Source of the DNA: Scleromatobacter sp039920745
GTDB lineage: Bacteria; Pseudomonadota; Gammaproteobacteria; Burkholderiales; Burkholderiaceae_C
Length of the DNA: 64,000 bases
Reading direction: 5' to 3'
NCBI GenBank assembly: GCA_039920745.1
Contig: JBDSDD010000045.1
Span: 1-64,000 of the forward strand
The translations under genes and the position numbers were made by a program. Positions 16,821 through 25,054 of this stretch are shown here, piece by piece. Under the pieces are notes generated by a model, which searched no databases, was not told the origin of the DNA, and saw only the letters and a list, made by a program, of their open reading frames with translations. Every line of letters begins with the position of its first letter. Within the stretch, counting starts at the first letter, position 1.

Positions 16821-17168
16821 ATGGAAAACACGATCGACCTCAAAGTACCCGGCACGCGCAACCGCGTTCCCGTGCGTACGACCGGTCAATGGCGCAGTCG
16901 ATTCCTCGGCCTGGCCGGCGCGCGCGAGCTCAAGAAGTCCTGCGGCGTGTGGGTCAAGCGCTGCGGCTCCATCAATACCTTCGGCTTCGACCAGCCGGTC
17001 GACGTCGTGTTCCTGAGCGCCGACGGCGTGGTCACCAAGGTCGTCGCCGGCATGAAGCCGTGGCGCATGTCCAGCTGCCCCGAGGCGCGCACCGTCCTCG
17101 AACTGCGCGCCGGCCTCGCCAGCCGCCTGCACCTGACCCGCGGCGTCGAGATGGGCCTGCTGGCCTGA
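16821..17168 (+). CDS. DUF192 family protein
   Basis: A 115-aa protein of the DUF192 fold: RFLGLAGARELKKSCGVWV, then RCGSINTFGFDQPVDVVFLS and a C-terminal VLELRAGLASRLHLTRGVEM. These match the family pattern of a C-x-S-I-x-T-F core, a P-hydrophobic-D-V-V-F strand and a final L-E-L-x-A-G block. The function is unknown; relatives are found near pilus and secretion genes, none of which adjoin it here. The ATG has an AGGA box (16811-16814). A longer frame from 16746 is possible but adds unconserved residues. Confidence 0.8.
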   Translation: MENTIDLKVPGTRNRVPVRTTGQWRSRFLGLAGARELKKSCGVWVKRCGSINTFGFDQPVDVVFLSADGVVTKVVAGMKPWRMSSCPEARTVLELRAGLASRLHLTRGVEMGLLA

Positions 17169-17297
17169 CGCTTCAGCGACTCGCCGCGCTGCCCGGCGCG
17201 GCTCTGCGGCCGCCTGTTCGGCCAACCGACTCCCCCTCTCGCACATTCGGCCGCGCCCGCATGCGCGGCATCGACGCCTGGATGCGTTGCGCCTGCG

Positions 17298-17939
17298 TCA
17301 CGCGAGCGTCGGCCAGTGGCGGCCCCAGACCCGCGCCACAGCCGGATGCGATTCGATGCGCTCCAGCAGCGCCGAGAACGCCGGCCGCGACGTCTTCAGG
17401 TGCTGCCGGGTGCCCGACCACTTCGACACGACCGCGGCCATCAGGTCCAGCGCGCCCGGCTGGTCGCCGGCGATGAAGCGCCCGTCGGCCACCGGATACA
17501 GGTCGGCGAAGATGTCCCAGTGCCGGTGCAGCCGGTCCATCGCGCCCGCGCGCACGGCCGCCCGCGAGGCATCGTCGGTCATCGTCGTGAAGCGTTCGGG
17601 GTAGTCGATCACGGTGATGCACGAGTAGCAGTTCGCCGCGATGTAGACGAGCCCGCGCAGCGCGAGGTCGCGTGTGGTCGGGTTGTCGCTGAGCAGGCCA
17701 GAGTCGGGAAACGCGAAGCCCAGGTGCATCAGGATCGCGGCGGTCTCGGTGAGCACCGTGCCGTCGGGCAGCAGCAGCGTCGGGATCTGCTTGAGCGGGT
17801 TGACGCGCGCCAGTTCCTCGAGCTTCGCGTTGTTCTCCCACGAGGCCGCTTCGACGATGCGGTACGGCGCGCCCGTCAACTCAAGCGCGCACTCGACCGA
17901 GGCCGAACCCGAGTTCTTGAATCCGAACAAGGTGTACAT
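17298..17939 (-). CDS. Glutathione S-transferase-like protein
   Basis: A 213-aa two-domain GST. The N-terminal thioredoxin-like half contains MYTLFGFKNSGSASVECALE with a serine-rich site where the catalytic Ser/Tyr normally lies, then PLKQIPTLLLPDGTVLTETA, the cis-proline and glutathione-binding ES/T element. The C-terminal half is helical with GDQPGALDLMAAVVSKW. Members conjugate or deglutathionylate small molecules; the substrate is unknown. The in-frame extension upstream (MLLVAHRSG...) is not conserved, so the MYTLFG start is used. Confidence 0.88.
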   Translation of the reverse strand: MYTLFGFKNSGSASVECALELTGAPYRIVEAASWENNAKLEELARVNPLKQIPTLLLPDGTVLTETAAILMHLGFAFPDSGLLSDNPTTRDLALRGLVYIAANCYSCITVIDYPERFTTMTDDASRAAVRAGAMDRLHRHWDIFADLYPVADGRFIAGDQPGALDLMAAVVSKWSGTRQHLKTSRPAFSALLERIESHPAVARVWGRHWPTLA

Positions 17940-17990
17940 GCTGACTCCGCTTCGATGCGCGACAAGGAGCAACGATCTTAGCGGTGCAAT

Positions 17991-19313
17991 CTATCCCGCG
18001 ATGAGGCTCAGGTCGAACGCGCGTTGAACGAACCACAGCCCGGCGACCGTGGCGATCGCCAGCGACCCGCCGGCGAACGCACCGCGGTAGGTGCGCGTGC
18101 CGCGCAGCGACCAGGCCAGCGGCAGCACGACGGCGACGATGCACAGCTGGCCGATCTCGACGCCCACGTTGAAGCCCACCAGGGGCCCCACCAGAGCGCC
18201 CTTGGCGAGACCAGCGTCCTTCAACGCGGATGCGAAGCCGAAGCCGTGAACCAGGCCGAACACGAAGGTCAACTTCCAGCGCGCCTCGCTGATCAACGGC
18301 CAGATGTTGTTCAGCGCGGCCAGCACGACGCTCGCCGCGATGATGGACTCCACCCAGCGCGACGGCGGGTTGACGATGTCGAGTACCGACAGCGCCAGCG
18401 TGATCGAGTGCGCCACGGTGAACGCCGTGACGACCTTGAGCACGTTGGTCAGCGCGAGCCTGAGGTTGTCCGACGGGATCCAGCGCGTGCGCGTGACGCC
18501 CGTGCGCGGGTCGGTCAGCGCGCTGCGGATCCACACCGCCGGCAGCAGCAGCGACAGCAGGAACAGGATGTGGTCGTAGCCGATCAGGATGTGATGCACA
18601 CCTTCTCGCACGAAGCCGAAGAATGCCGACGTCGCGGAGTCGTCCGCCGCGACGGTGTCGACGTCGACCGGCGCACCCGTCGCGGGCACCGCCAGCGTGG
18701 CGGGTGCCGGCGTCTGGTCCAATGTGGCGACCGCACTCGAAGCAGCGACCGGCGGCAGTGGCAGCGGCGTCAGCTTGAAGCGATGCCAGCCGTTGCCGGG
18801 GCTCAGCACGGCCAGCTGCGGAGCGGCTGCCTCTGACGCGGCATCCGCGCGCGAGACACGTGCGATGCCGCGGTGCGTCGGATCGGTACTGGCGAACAAC
18901 TCGTACTCGACGCTCAACTGCTGCACCGGCGCCGCGCAATGCCACTGCGTGCGCAACACGGCATAGGTGCCGTCGCTGTGCTCGGTCAGCGCGGGCGCGT
19001 TGGCGTCGGTCACGGGCGTACCCGCCGCCGCCGGCGTGCAGCGCGCGCCGTCGGCGCTGAGGCGGATGTCGGTGCGCGCCAGCGCGGCGATGTCGGCCCA
19101 GCGCGTGCGCACCTCCTTCCAGCTGAGCTGGTCGTCGGCGTTGGTGTCGAGGTCGAGATCGCGGTCGAGGTCGCGCAGCGCGATGTCGATGCGGGCGTCG
19201 ACGTCGGCGCCTGCGACGTGCAACGTGACGTAGGCGTCGCTGGCCTTGTGCGCGTGGGCGAGCGACGGCGTGAGCGCGGCGGCAAATGCCAGGGCGAGGG
19301 CGATGCGTTTCAT
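17991..19313 (-). CDS. HupE/UreJ-like membrane protein with EF-hand-like loop
   Basis: A 440-aa protein. A signal peptide (MKRIALALAFAAALTPSLAHA) is followed by a periplasmic region of about 200 residues that includes DTNADDQLSWKEV, an EF-hand-like calcium loop. The C-terminal half has about seven hydrophobic helices with EGVHHILIGYDHILFLLSLL, VVTAFTVAHSITLAL and VFGLVHGFGFASALKD, the HupE/UreJ signature histidines. HupE/UreJ members are linked to metal (often nickel) transport; this longer branch is uncharacterised. The start overlaps the stop of the repeat protein upstream by 4 bp. It is the last gene of a four-gene operon. Confidence 0.85.
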   Translation of the reverse strand: MKRIALALAFAAALTPSLAHAHKASDAYVTLHVAGADVDARIDIALRDLDRDLDLDTNADDQLSWKEVRTRWADIAALARTDIRLSADGARCTPAAAGTPVTDANAPALTEHSDGTYAVLRTQWHCAAPVQQLSVEYELFASTDPTHRGIARVSRADAASEAAAPQLAVLSPGNGWHRFKLTPLPLPPVAASSAVATLDQTPAPATLAVPATGAPVDVDTVAADDSATSAFFGFVREGVHHILIGYDHILFLLSLLLPAVWIRSALTDPRTGVTRTRWIPSDNLRLALTNVLKVVTAFTVAHSITLALSVLDIVNPPSRWVESIIAASVVLAALNNIWPLISEARWKLTFVFGLVHGFGFASALKDAGLAKGALVGPLVGFNVGVEIGQLCIVAVVLPLAWSLRGTRTYRGAFAGGSLAIATVAGLWFVQRAFDLSLIAG

Positions 19314-20695
19314 GGCTCGCTCCGGGAGACGGCTGGGGTATCGGGGAACGGCGACGGAACGAAGGGGGACGCGGCAGTGCCGACTACCGCGAGTCGCACG
19401 TCGCGTCCGCCAGTCTCGCGCAGGAACTGCCACAACGGCTCGGCGGCGGCGTCGCGGCCTGCGGCGTGCGCAGCCTGCGCGAGCACGACTTCGTCGGCCG
19501 GCTCATGCTGCACGCTCCAATTGGACCTGGCCAGCACGAGTGCGGCGCGGGTGTCGCCGCGCAGGGCGAGCTCGTAGCGCGACTGCTCGCGGCCGTGGCT
19601 CTTGTCGCCGCGCAGCAGCGCCGCGTCGTAGCGATCACCCAGCATCGTCGCGGCATCCTTGGTCAGCGCGGCGTTGCGGCCGTGCAGTTGCTTGTAGGCG
19701 AGGGCGACGCGCAACAGTACCGGATCGGCCGCCTCGCTGCCCTTGAGCAGCGCGACGACCTCGGCGGGGCGGTGTTGGTCGAGCAGCCAGTCCGCGTACG
19801 CGCACTGCGTGTAGACATCGGCGTTGGCTTTCAGCGCGGCGGCGAACAAGGCGCCAGCGGCTGGATCGCCACGGCGTTGCGCGAGCTCGGCGCGTATCAG
19901 GTTGAGCCAGCCCGGCGCGGGGCTGCCTGCCACGGTGGCGGCGCTGCTCGCGTCGGGCGCGCCCGCGAGACGCCCGAGCGTCGCGGCCGCGGTGTCGGCG
20001 TGGCCCTGCAGGCTGGCGAGCTCGGCGACGCAGGCCAGCGCGTTCAGGCGAACGCCCGAGCCGAGTGGGTAGTAGTCGACGCCGGCCAGTCGCTTGCAGC
20101 CGGCCTCGGCCTCGGCGAAGTGGCCCAGCACCTGTTGCACGCCGGCTCGGGTCAGTTCTGCCTGCGCGCGTACCGGCAGCGACACGGCGGGCAGCGCGAG
20201 CACGGCGTCGAGTTCCACCAGCGCGGGCTTGAACTCGTGCTGGCTCTGCAGCACCGTGGCGCGCACCAGGCGTACCTCGGGGGGCGCATCGGCCCGTGTC
20301 CACCACGGCGCGAGCGCGGCCTGCGCGACGCCCAGTTCGCGCGGGTCGCCGCGCAGGCGGCCACGCGCGAGGGCGTCGTGGGCGGCCTGCAGCGCCAGGC
20401 CCAGTTCGTCGGGATGCTGTTGCAGCGCCGTGCGCTGCGCGCGTTCGGCGGCGCGGGCGGCGCGGCGTTGCGCGGCGTCGCCCACATGGGTCGGCAGGTG
20501 TTCGACGAGGGCGTCGTCCTGCTTCGGGAATTGAAGGGCCGATTCCTCGGCCGCGAAAGAGGGCGCCACCGCGCCGAGGAGCCACGCCAGCGCGAGCCTG
20601 GCCGCGCCGGCCCGCCACGCTTTCGCATGCGTGGCGAACCGGGCGGGGGCACACGCCACCTTGATCGTCCTCGGAGCCGGGGCGCGGATCATCAT
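19310..20695 (-). CDS. Exported helical-repeat (TPR-like) protein
   Basis: A 461-aa protein with an N-terminal segment (ARLALAWLLGAVAPSFAAEE) that looks like a signal peptide after a basic stretch. The rest is Ala/Leu-rich paired helices of about 34 residues (for example RAELAQRRGDPAAGALFAAA and LASLQGHADTAAATLGRLAG), consistent with degenerate tetratricopeptide repeats, a protein-interaction scaffold. Two adjacent ATG codons exist at 20695 and 20692. The first overlaps the stop of the lipoprotein gene (ATGA), and its own stop overlaps the HupE-like start, so translation is coupled on both sides. Confidence 0.75.
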   Translation of the reverse strand: MMIRAPAPRTIKVACAPARFATHAKAWRAGAARLALAWLLGAVAPSFAAEESALQFPKQDDALVEHLPTHVGDAAQRRAARAAERAQRTALQQHPDELGLALQAAHDALARGRLRGDPRELGVAQAALAPWWTRADAPPEVRLVRATVLQSQHEFKPALVELDAVLALPAVSLPVRAQAELTRAGVQQVLGHFAEAEAGCKRLAGVDYYPLGSGVRLNALACVAELASLQGHADTAAATLGRLAGAPDASSAATVAGSPAPGWLNLIRAELAQRRGDPAAGALFAAALKANADVYTQCAYADWLLDQHRPAEVVALLKGSEAADPVLLRVALAYKQLHGRNAALTKDAATMLGDRYDAALLRGDKSHGREQSRYELALRGDTRAALVLARSNWSVQHEPADEVVLAQAAHAAGRDAAAEPLWQFLRETGGRDVRLAVVGTAASPFVPSPFPDTPAVSRSEP

Positions 20696-21003
20696 GGCGT
20701 GATGATCGGGTCTTCGGTTTCGCTGCTCGGCAACGTCGGAACGAGGTCCAGCGTCAGCGGCTCGGTGGTGTCGCTCTGAGCCAGGCCGAAGGCGAAGGCC
20801 TCGAGCGTCATGTCGTTGACGGCGGCCGATGCGGGCACCTGGGTCACCACGGCGGGCGGCGGCGCAGGCGTCGGCGTCGGCGAGTCGCCGTCGCCACCGC
20901 ATGCGGCGAGGAACAGGCTGGCCAGCGTGGCGATGCCGGCCAATGTCGCCGTGCGCACGATGCGTGATCCGCCTTCCGGCGGTGGGCAAGTGGAGTGAGT
21001 CAT
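20692..21003 (-). CDS. Small proline-rich lipoprotein
   Basis: A 103-aa protein: a signal sequence ending in the lipobox SLFLAACGG, then a Thr/Pro-rich linker (SPTPTPAPPPAVVTQVP) and a short acidic tail (MTLEAFAFGLAQSDTTEPLT). It is predicted to be anchored to a membrane by an N-acylated cysteine. No known domain is recognised. It lies 13 bp after the DUF4331 gene and overlaps the repeat protein by 4 bp, so it belongs to the same operon. Confidence 0.7.
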   Translation of the reverse strand: MTHSTCPPPEGGSRIVRTATLAGIATLASLFLAACGGDGDSPTPTPAPPPAVVTQVPASAAVNDMTLEAFAFGLAQSDTTEPLTLDLVPTLPSSETEDPIITP

Positions 21004-21016
21004 GGGTGTGCCTCGC

Positions 21017-22621
21017 TTACTTGGAGCCGTTGCCGCGGCGGGCAGCGGCGGGCGCGTCAATCGCGACTGCCGCGGCGCGCGCGCCGGTGCCCGGGATCGG
21101 GGTGTTCAGGTACGGGAAGCCCGACAGGAATGGTTGCGCGGCCTGGTCGACGGTGTCGTTCAGGTTGAACGCTGCGGCGCCCAGGGGCACTGCTGACGGG
21201 TTGCACGCGGTGCCGAAGCCGAGCGCGTCGCTGGTGCCGTTGGCCATGCACAGGCCCCCCATCGCCGCGATCAACGTGATGTCGACGACGTCGTCCTTGG
21301 GGCGACGGCCGTTCGGGTAGCCGGCGTTGTCCGTGCCGCCGGCCAGGATGTTGCCGACGACGCCCAGGCGGTTCTGCGACGCGAACGGCACGGCCGCGAT
21401 GGCTGTGTTCAGGCGCAGCATCTCCGACGGCGTGACGGTCGCGAGCTGGTTGACGCCGTGGATGCCGGTCAGGAACGTGGTGACGAGATCAGTGCGCGGG
21501 AGGTTGGTCGGTGCGATGCCCGGTGCGCCCAGGTAGGTCTCGAGCAGCTTGGGGTACGACGGGTTGGTGACGTAGGTCGCGAACTGCGTGTCGGCGCTCG
21601 GCTTGGAGCTGTTGAACAGGTCCTTGTCCTTCATGCCGATCACGAGCTCGTTGACCAGCGGCATGCCCAGGCGCGAGACCTGCGTCCACGCGCCGCCGTT
21701 GCGGTCGGTGGTCTGGTAGCCGGACTTGGGCGTCGGGTCGAGCACGCGCGTCTGGCGCAGCGAAGCCGTGGTCCAGCCACCGATCACCGGGGCCGCGGTG
21801 GTGGCGCCGAGACATGATGCCGGCACTTCGAGCTCCAGCGCAGTGACGTTCTTGTAGTACAGCGTGCCATGCGGCGTCGCGTTGTAGTCGGCGGCGTTGG
21901 TGATCACCGAGACGGGCGCGTCGACCATGTCGAACACGACGCCCAGGTTCACCGCGAACGGATCCTGGCGTGCGCCGACAAAGACCTTGCCGGGCGTCGC
22001 GCAGCCGGGGATCGTGATCGGGTAGACGTGCGCGGCCGCGTACGCCGGATAGTCGGCGATCGTCTTCTCGCCGATGTTGTCGGTCGGCTTGGCGAACGTG
22101 GCCGAGCCGGTGGTCGCGTTGACGATCGCCGTCGAGGTGCCCTTGCGGCGGTCGCCGGTGACCATCGTCAGCGTGTAGGTCTCATTGACCTGCAGGTGCG
22201 GGTCGTTGGCGACGCTGACGGCGCCGGTCTGCATCGGTGCGACGTCCACGGTCGAGGTGCCGACCGTCACGGTGCGCGCCGTGAAGTTGTTCTGGAAGCG
22301 GAACTGGAACGTCAGGTGTTCCTTGGCGTCGCCGACGTTGTCGATGTGGATCTCATACAGCGCGTTGGCGTCCATCGCGTGGTAGTTGGGGCCGTCGAAA
22401 CCGTCTTGCAGCGGCTGGTAGTTGGCCACCAGGGTGACGAAGCCGCTGCGGCCCGTCTCGTAGCTGTTGAACATGTAGAAGTCGGACGCGTCGACCTTCG
22501 GCGACGTCGTGATGAACGGCGCCTCGCGATGGCTGGATGCGAAGGCACTGCCCGCGATGGTGAGCAGGGCGGCTGCCACGATGGGGGCGGCGCGGAACAG
22601 AGGGGGTCGGTCAAGTCGCAT
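21017..22621 (-). CDS. DUF4331 family exported protein
   Basis: A 534-aa protein with a signal peptide ending in SAFA, immediately followed by SSHREAPFITTSPKVDASDFYMF, the conserved start of DUF4331 proteins. Later blocks include VNLGVVFDMVDAP and NGRRPKDDVVDITL, also family features. The role is unknown. It is first in an operon with a lipoprotein, a repeat protein and a HupE/UreJ-like membrane protein. AGGAGA stands before the ATG. The His/Asp-rich start of the mature protein could bind metal, which is an inference. Confidence 0.88.
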   Translation of the reverse strand: MRLDRPPLFRAAPIVAAALLTIAGSAFASSHREAPFITTSPKVDASDFYMFNSYETGRSGFVTLVANYQPLQDGFDGPNYHAMDANALYEIHIDNVGDAKEHLTFQFRFQNNFTARTVTVGTSTVDVAPMQTGAVSVANDPHLQVNETYTLTMVTGDRRKGTSTAIVNATTGSATFAKPTDNIGEKTIADYPAYAAAHVYPITIPGCATPGKVFVGARQDPFAVNLGVVFDMVDAPVSVITNAADYNATPHGTLYYKNVTALELEVPASCLGATTAAPVIGGWTTASLRQTRVLDPTPKSGYQTTDRNGGAWTQVSRLGMPLVNELVIGMKDKDLFNSSKPSADTQFATYVTNPSYPKLLETYLGAPGIAPTNLPRTDLVTTFLTGIHGVNQLATVTPSEMLRLNTAIAAVPFASQNRLGVVGNILAGGTDNAGYPNGRRPKDDVVDITLIAAMGGLCMANGTSDALGFGTACNPSAVPLGAAAFNLNDTVDQAAQPFLSGFPYLNTPIPGTGARAAAVAIDAPAAARRGNGSK

Positions 22622-22948
22622 GTCGTTTCTCCTGGTGCTTGTGATGAGTGCCGTGTCGCGTAGCACGGATGTCGAGAAGCGGAAGCGACGTCGAAACCTT
22701 GTGCTGGCAGGTTCGTTACGTTGCGTGAACTGCTTTCGGATGCAAATGCTTCGTTAACCGCTTGCGTCACGCTGACATACATCCGTTGGGGCCGCGCCAA
22801 CGTAGGGGCCGGTCGGTTCGAGTGCGCGACGACGTCGTGCGTGATCTATTGGGCAGGTCGGCCCGATTGCGGCCGAGTTGGCTCAGCGCAGGCGAGGGGC
22901 CGTCGATAGGAGCGGTATCGAACTTGTTCTTCGCACGAAGGATCGACC
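22622..22948. promoter_or_regulatory. 327-bp divergent intergenic region
   Basis: This stretch separates the start of the DUF4331 operon (minus) from the sedolisin-like gene (plus) and must hold at least two promoters. It contains the least GC-rich bases in this part of the window around 22690-22790, but no clear -35/-10 pair or operator could be picked out. No gene is seen in it. Confidence 0.4.
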
Positions 22949-25051
22949 TTGAACCAGCAGCGCTTCCCGGCCTCGATCCACTCCGCGCGCATCGCCGCGC
23001 TGCTGTCGTGTCTGGCCGCGGCCGCGCTGAGCGCCTGCGGTGGCGGCTCCGAACAGGCGTCGGCGCAAGCCACGGTCGAGTCGACGACGATTGCCGCGCC
23101 GGCCACCACCGGTTTCGCAGGTGTCTTGGCGACGCCGACCTTCCACATGGCCCCGGCCCCGCTCGAGGAGCCATCGGACGCCGCCGTCGCCAGTGCGACG
23201 CCGTACCGTTTCCAGATCGACGCCTCGCTGGCCGACCTGTCGACCACGCGCCTGACCCCGGATGTGCTGGCCCAGCACATCGCGACGTTGCACCAGCGTG
23301 CCCGCGTCGAATCGACGACCGGCACCCAGCCCGCCGCCACGGCCATCACTGCCGCCGTCTACACACCCGCGCAGATCCGCGCGGCCTATGGGCTGCCGGT
23401 GCTGCCGGCCTTGGGGGCCACGCTGTCGGCCACGGATGCGGCGGCGTTCGGCGCAGGCCAGACCATCTACATCGTCGACGCCTTCGACCACCCGAATGCG
23501 TTCGCGGACCTCGACAAGTTCAACACCAAGTTCGGCTTGCCCGGCTGCACCGGCGTCGCGCTGACCGCGACGTCGGCGCTGCCGCTGTCCAAGGCCGGCT
23601 CGACCTGCACGTTCTCGGTGGCCTATACCGACAGCAGGGCCGCGCTCAACAGTGCTGCCCCGGCCTACAACTCGGGCTGGATTGCCGAGATCGCGCTCGA
23701 CGTGCAATGGGCGCACGCGATCGCGCCGCTCGCGCGCATCGTGCTGATCGAGGTGTCGGATGCCAACACCAACACCCTGCTGGGCGGCGTCGCGCTGGCC
23801 AACAAGATGGGCGCGGGCGTCGTGTCGATGAGCTTCGGCGCCAGCGAAGGCAACTGGGTCAAGTCCAGCGACGCGTCGTTCGGCAGCGCCGGCATGACGT
23901 ATGTGGCGGCGGCTGGCGACGGCGGTGCGCAGGCGCTGTGGCCGGCCGTGTCGTCCAAGGTGCTGGCCGTCGGGGGCACCAGCCTGCAATGGAGTGGCAC
24001 GGGCACGCGGCGCGAGGTGGCCTGGTCGAGCTCGGGCGGTGGCGTCAGCGCGTACGAGGCGCTGCCGACCTGGCAGGCGGACACCCTCGTCCCGGGTGCG
24101 GGCGCCGCGAAGATGCGCACCGTCTGCGACGTCGCGTTCAACGCCAACCCGAACACCGGCCAATACGTGGCGCTCACCGAGAAGGGCTCGACCACGACGA
24201 CCTGGTATGCGTACGGCGGCACCAGCATCGGCGCGCCGCAGTGGGCCGGCCTGGTGGCCGTGGCCAACGCGCGCCGCGTGGCGGCCTCGAAGGCGCTGCT
24301 GGGCGATTTCCACGCGACGCTCTACAAGACGATCGCGGGCTCGGGCGGCATCCATGCGGGGGACTTCGCCGACATCGTCGAGGGCAACGACGGCTCGTGC
24401 GCCACGTGCGACGCGGCCCCCGGTTTCGACACGGTCACCGGCTGGGGCACGCCCAACGCCTCCGCGCTGCTCAACACGTTGGTCACCGATTCGACGTCGG
24501 CGGGCACCGCGACGCCGACGCCGACCGCCGGCTCGCCAGTCGTCCCTGGCGGCACGTTCTCCGCGCAGACGGGCACGGCGTTCTCGCAGTCGCTGGGCAT
24601 CAGCGCACCGTCCGGCGTCACCCCCTCCTACGCGCTGAGCGGTGGGCCGAGCGGGCTCACGGTCAACGTGTCGGGCGTCGTCAACTGGGCGGCGCCGGTG
24701 GCCGGCAGCTACTCGTTCACGGCGACGGCCAGCACCAGCGCGGGCAAGTCGGCCAGCGGCAGGTATTCGTTGAGCGTCGTCGCGGTCAACCATGCGCCGA
24801 CGCTGGCCTCGGGGACGATCACGGGCAAGGCCGGCTGGTCGTTGACGACCCTGCTGCCGGGAAAGGACGCTGACGGCGACGCGATGACCTACGCGATGAC
24901 GGGCGCGCCGACCGGCCTGACCCTCAGCAAGGCGGGCGTGCTGGCGTGGTCCAAGGCCGTCAAGGGCAGGTATTCGCTCAAGGTCACGGTCAAGGACGCG
25001 CACGGGCTGTCCAGCACGCCGGCGACCGTCACCGTCGTCGTCAACGCGTGA
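22949..25051 (+). CDS. Sedolisin-like (S53) serine peptidase, lipoprotein with Ig-like repeats
   Basis: A 700-aa protein. A signal peptide ends in the lipobox AALSACGGG. The S53 catalytic set is visible: Glu247 and Asp251 in GWIAEIALDVQW, Asp324 in AAAGDGGA and Ser426 in YGGTSIGAPQW, with a calcium-site DIVEGNDGS and a TVTGWGTPN end. Residues about 515-610 and 611-700 are two putative Ig-like beta domains. The long pro-domain of kumamolisin-type enzymes is absent or much shortened. TTG at 22949, with AAGGA at 22938-22942, is the only start that keeps the signal peptide. S53 enzymes are acid endopeptidases; activity here is inferred. Confidence 0.88.
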   Translation: MNQQRFPASIHSARIAALLSCLAAAALSACGGGSEQASAQATVESTTIAAPATTGFAGVLATPTFHMAPAPLEEPSDAAVASATPYRFQIDASLADLSTTRLTPDVLAQHIATLHQRARVESTTGTQPAATAITAAVYTPAQIRAAYGLPVLPALGATLSATDAAAFGAGQTIYIVDAFDHPNAFADLDKFNTKFGLPGCTGVALTATSALPLSKAGSTCTFSVAYTDSRAALNSAAPAYNSGWIAEIALDVQWAHAIAPLARIVLIEVSDANTNTLLGGVALANKMGAGVVSMSFGASEGNWVKSSDASFGSAGMTYVAAAGDGGAQALWPAVSSKVLAVGGTSLQWSGTGTRREVAWSSSGGGVSAYEALPTWQADTLVPGAGAAKMRTVCDVAFNANPNTGQYVALTEKGSTTTTWYAYGGTSIGAPQWAGLVAVANARRVAASKALLGDFHATLYKTIAGSGGIHAGDFADIVEGNDGSCATCDAAPGFDTVTGWGTPNASALLNTLVTDSTSAGTATPTPTAGSPVVPGGTFSAQTGTAFSQSLGISAPSGVTPSYALSGGPSGLTVNVSGVVNWAAPVAGSYSFTATASTSAGKSASGRYSLSVVAVNHAPTLASGTITGKAGWSLTTLLPGKDADGDAMTYAMTGAPTGLTLSKAGVLAWSKAVKGRYSLKVTVKDAHGLSSTPATVTVVVNA

Positions 25052-25054
25052 GGG

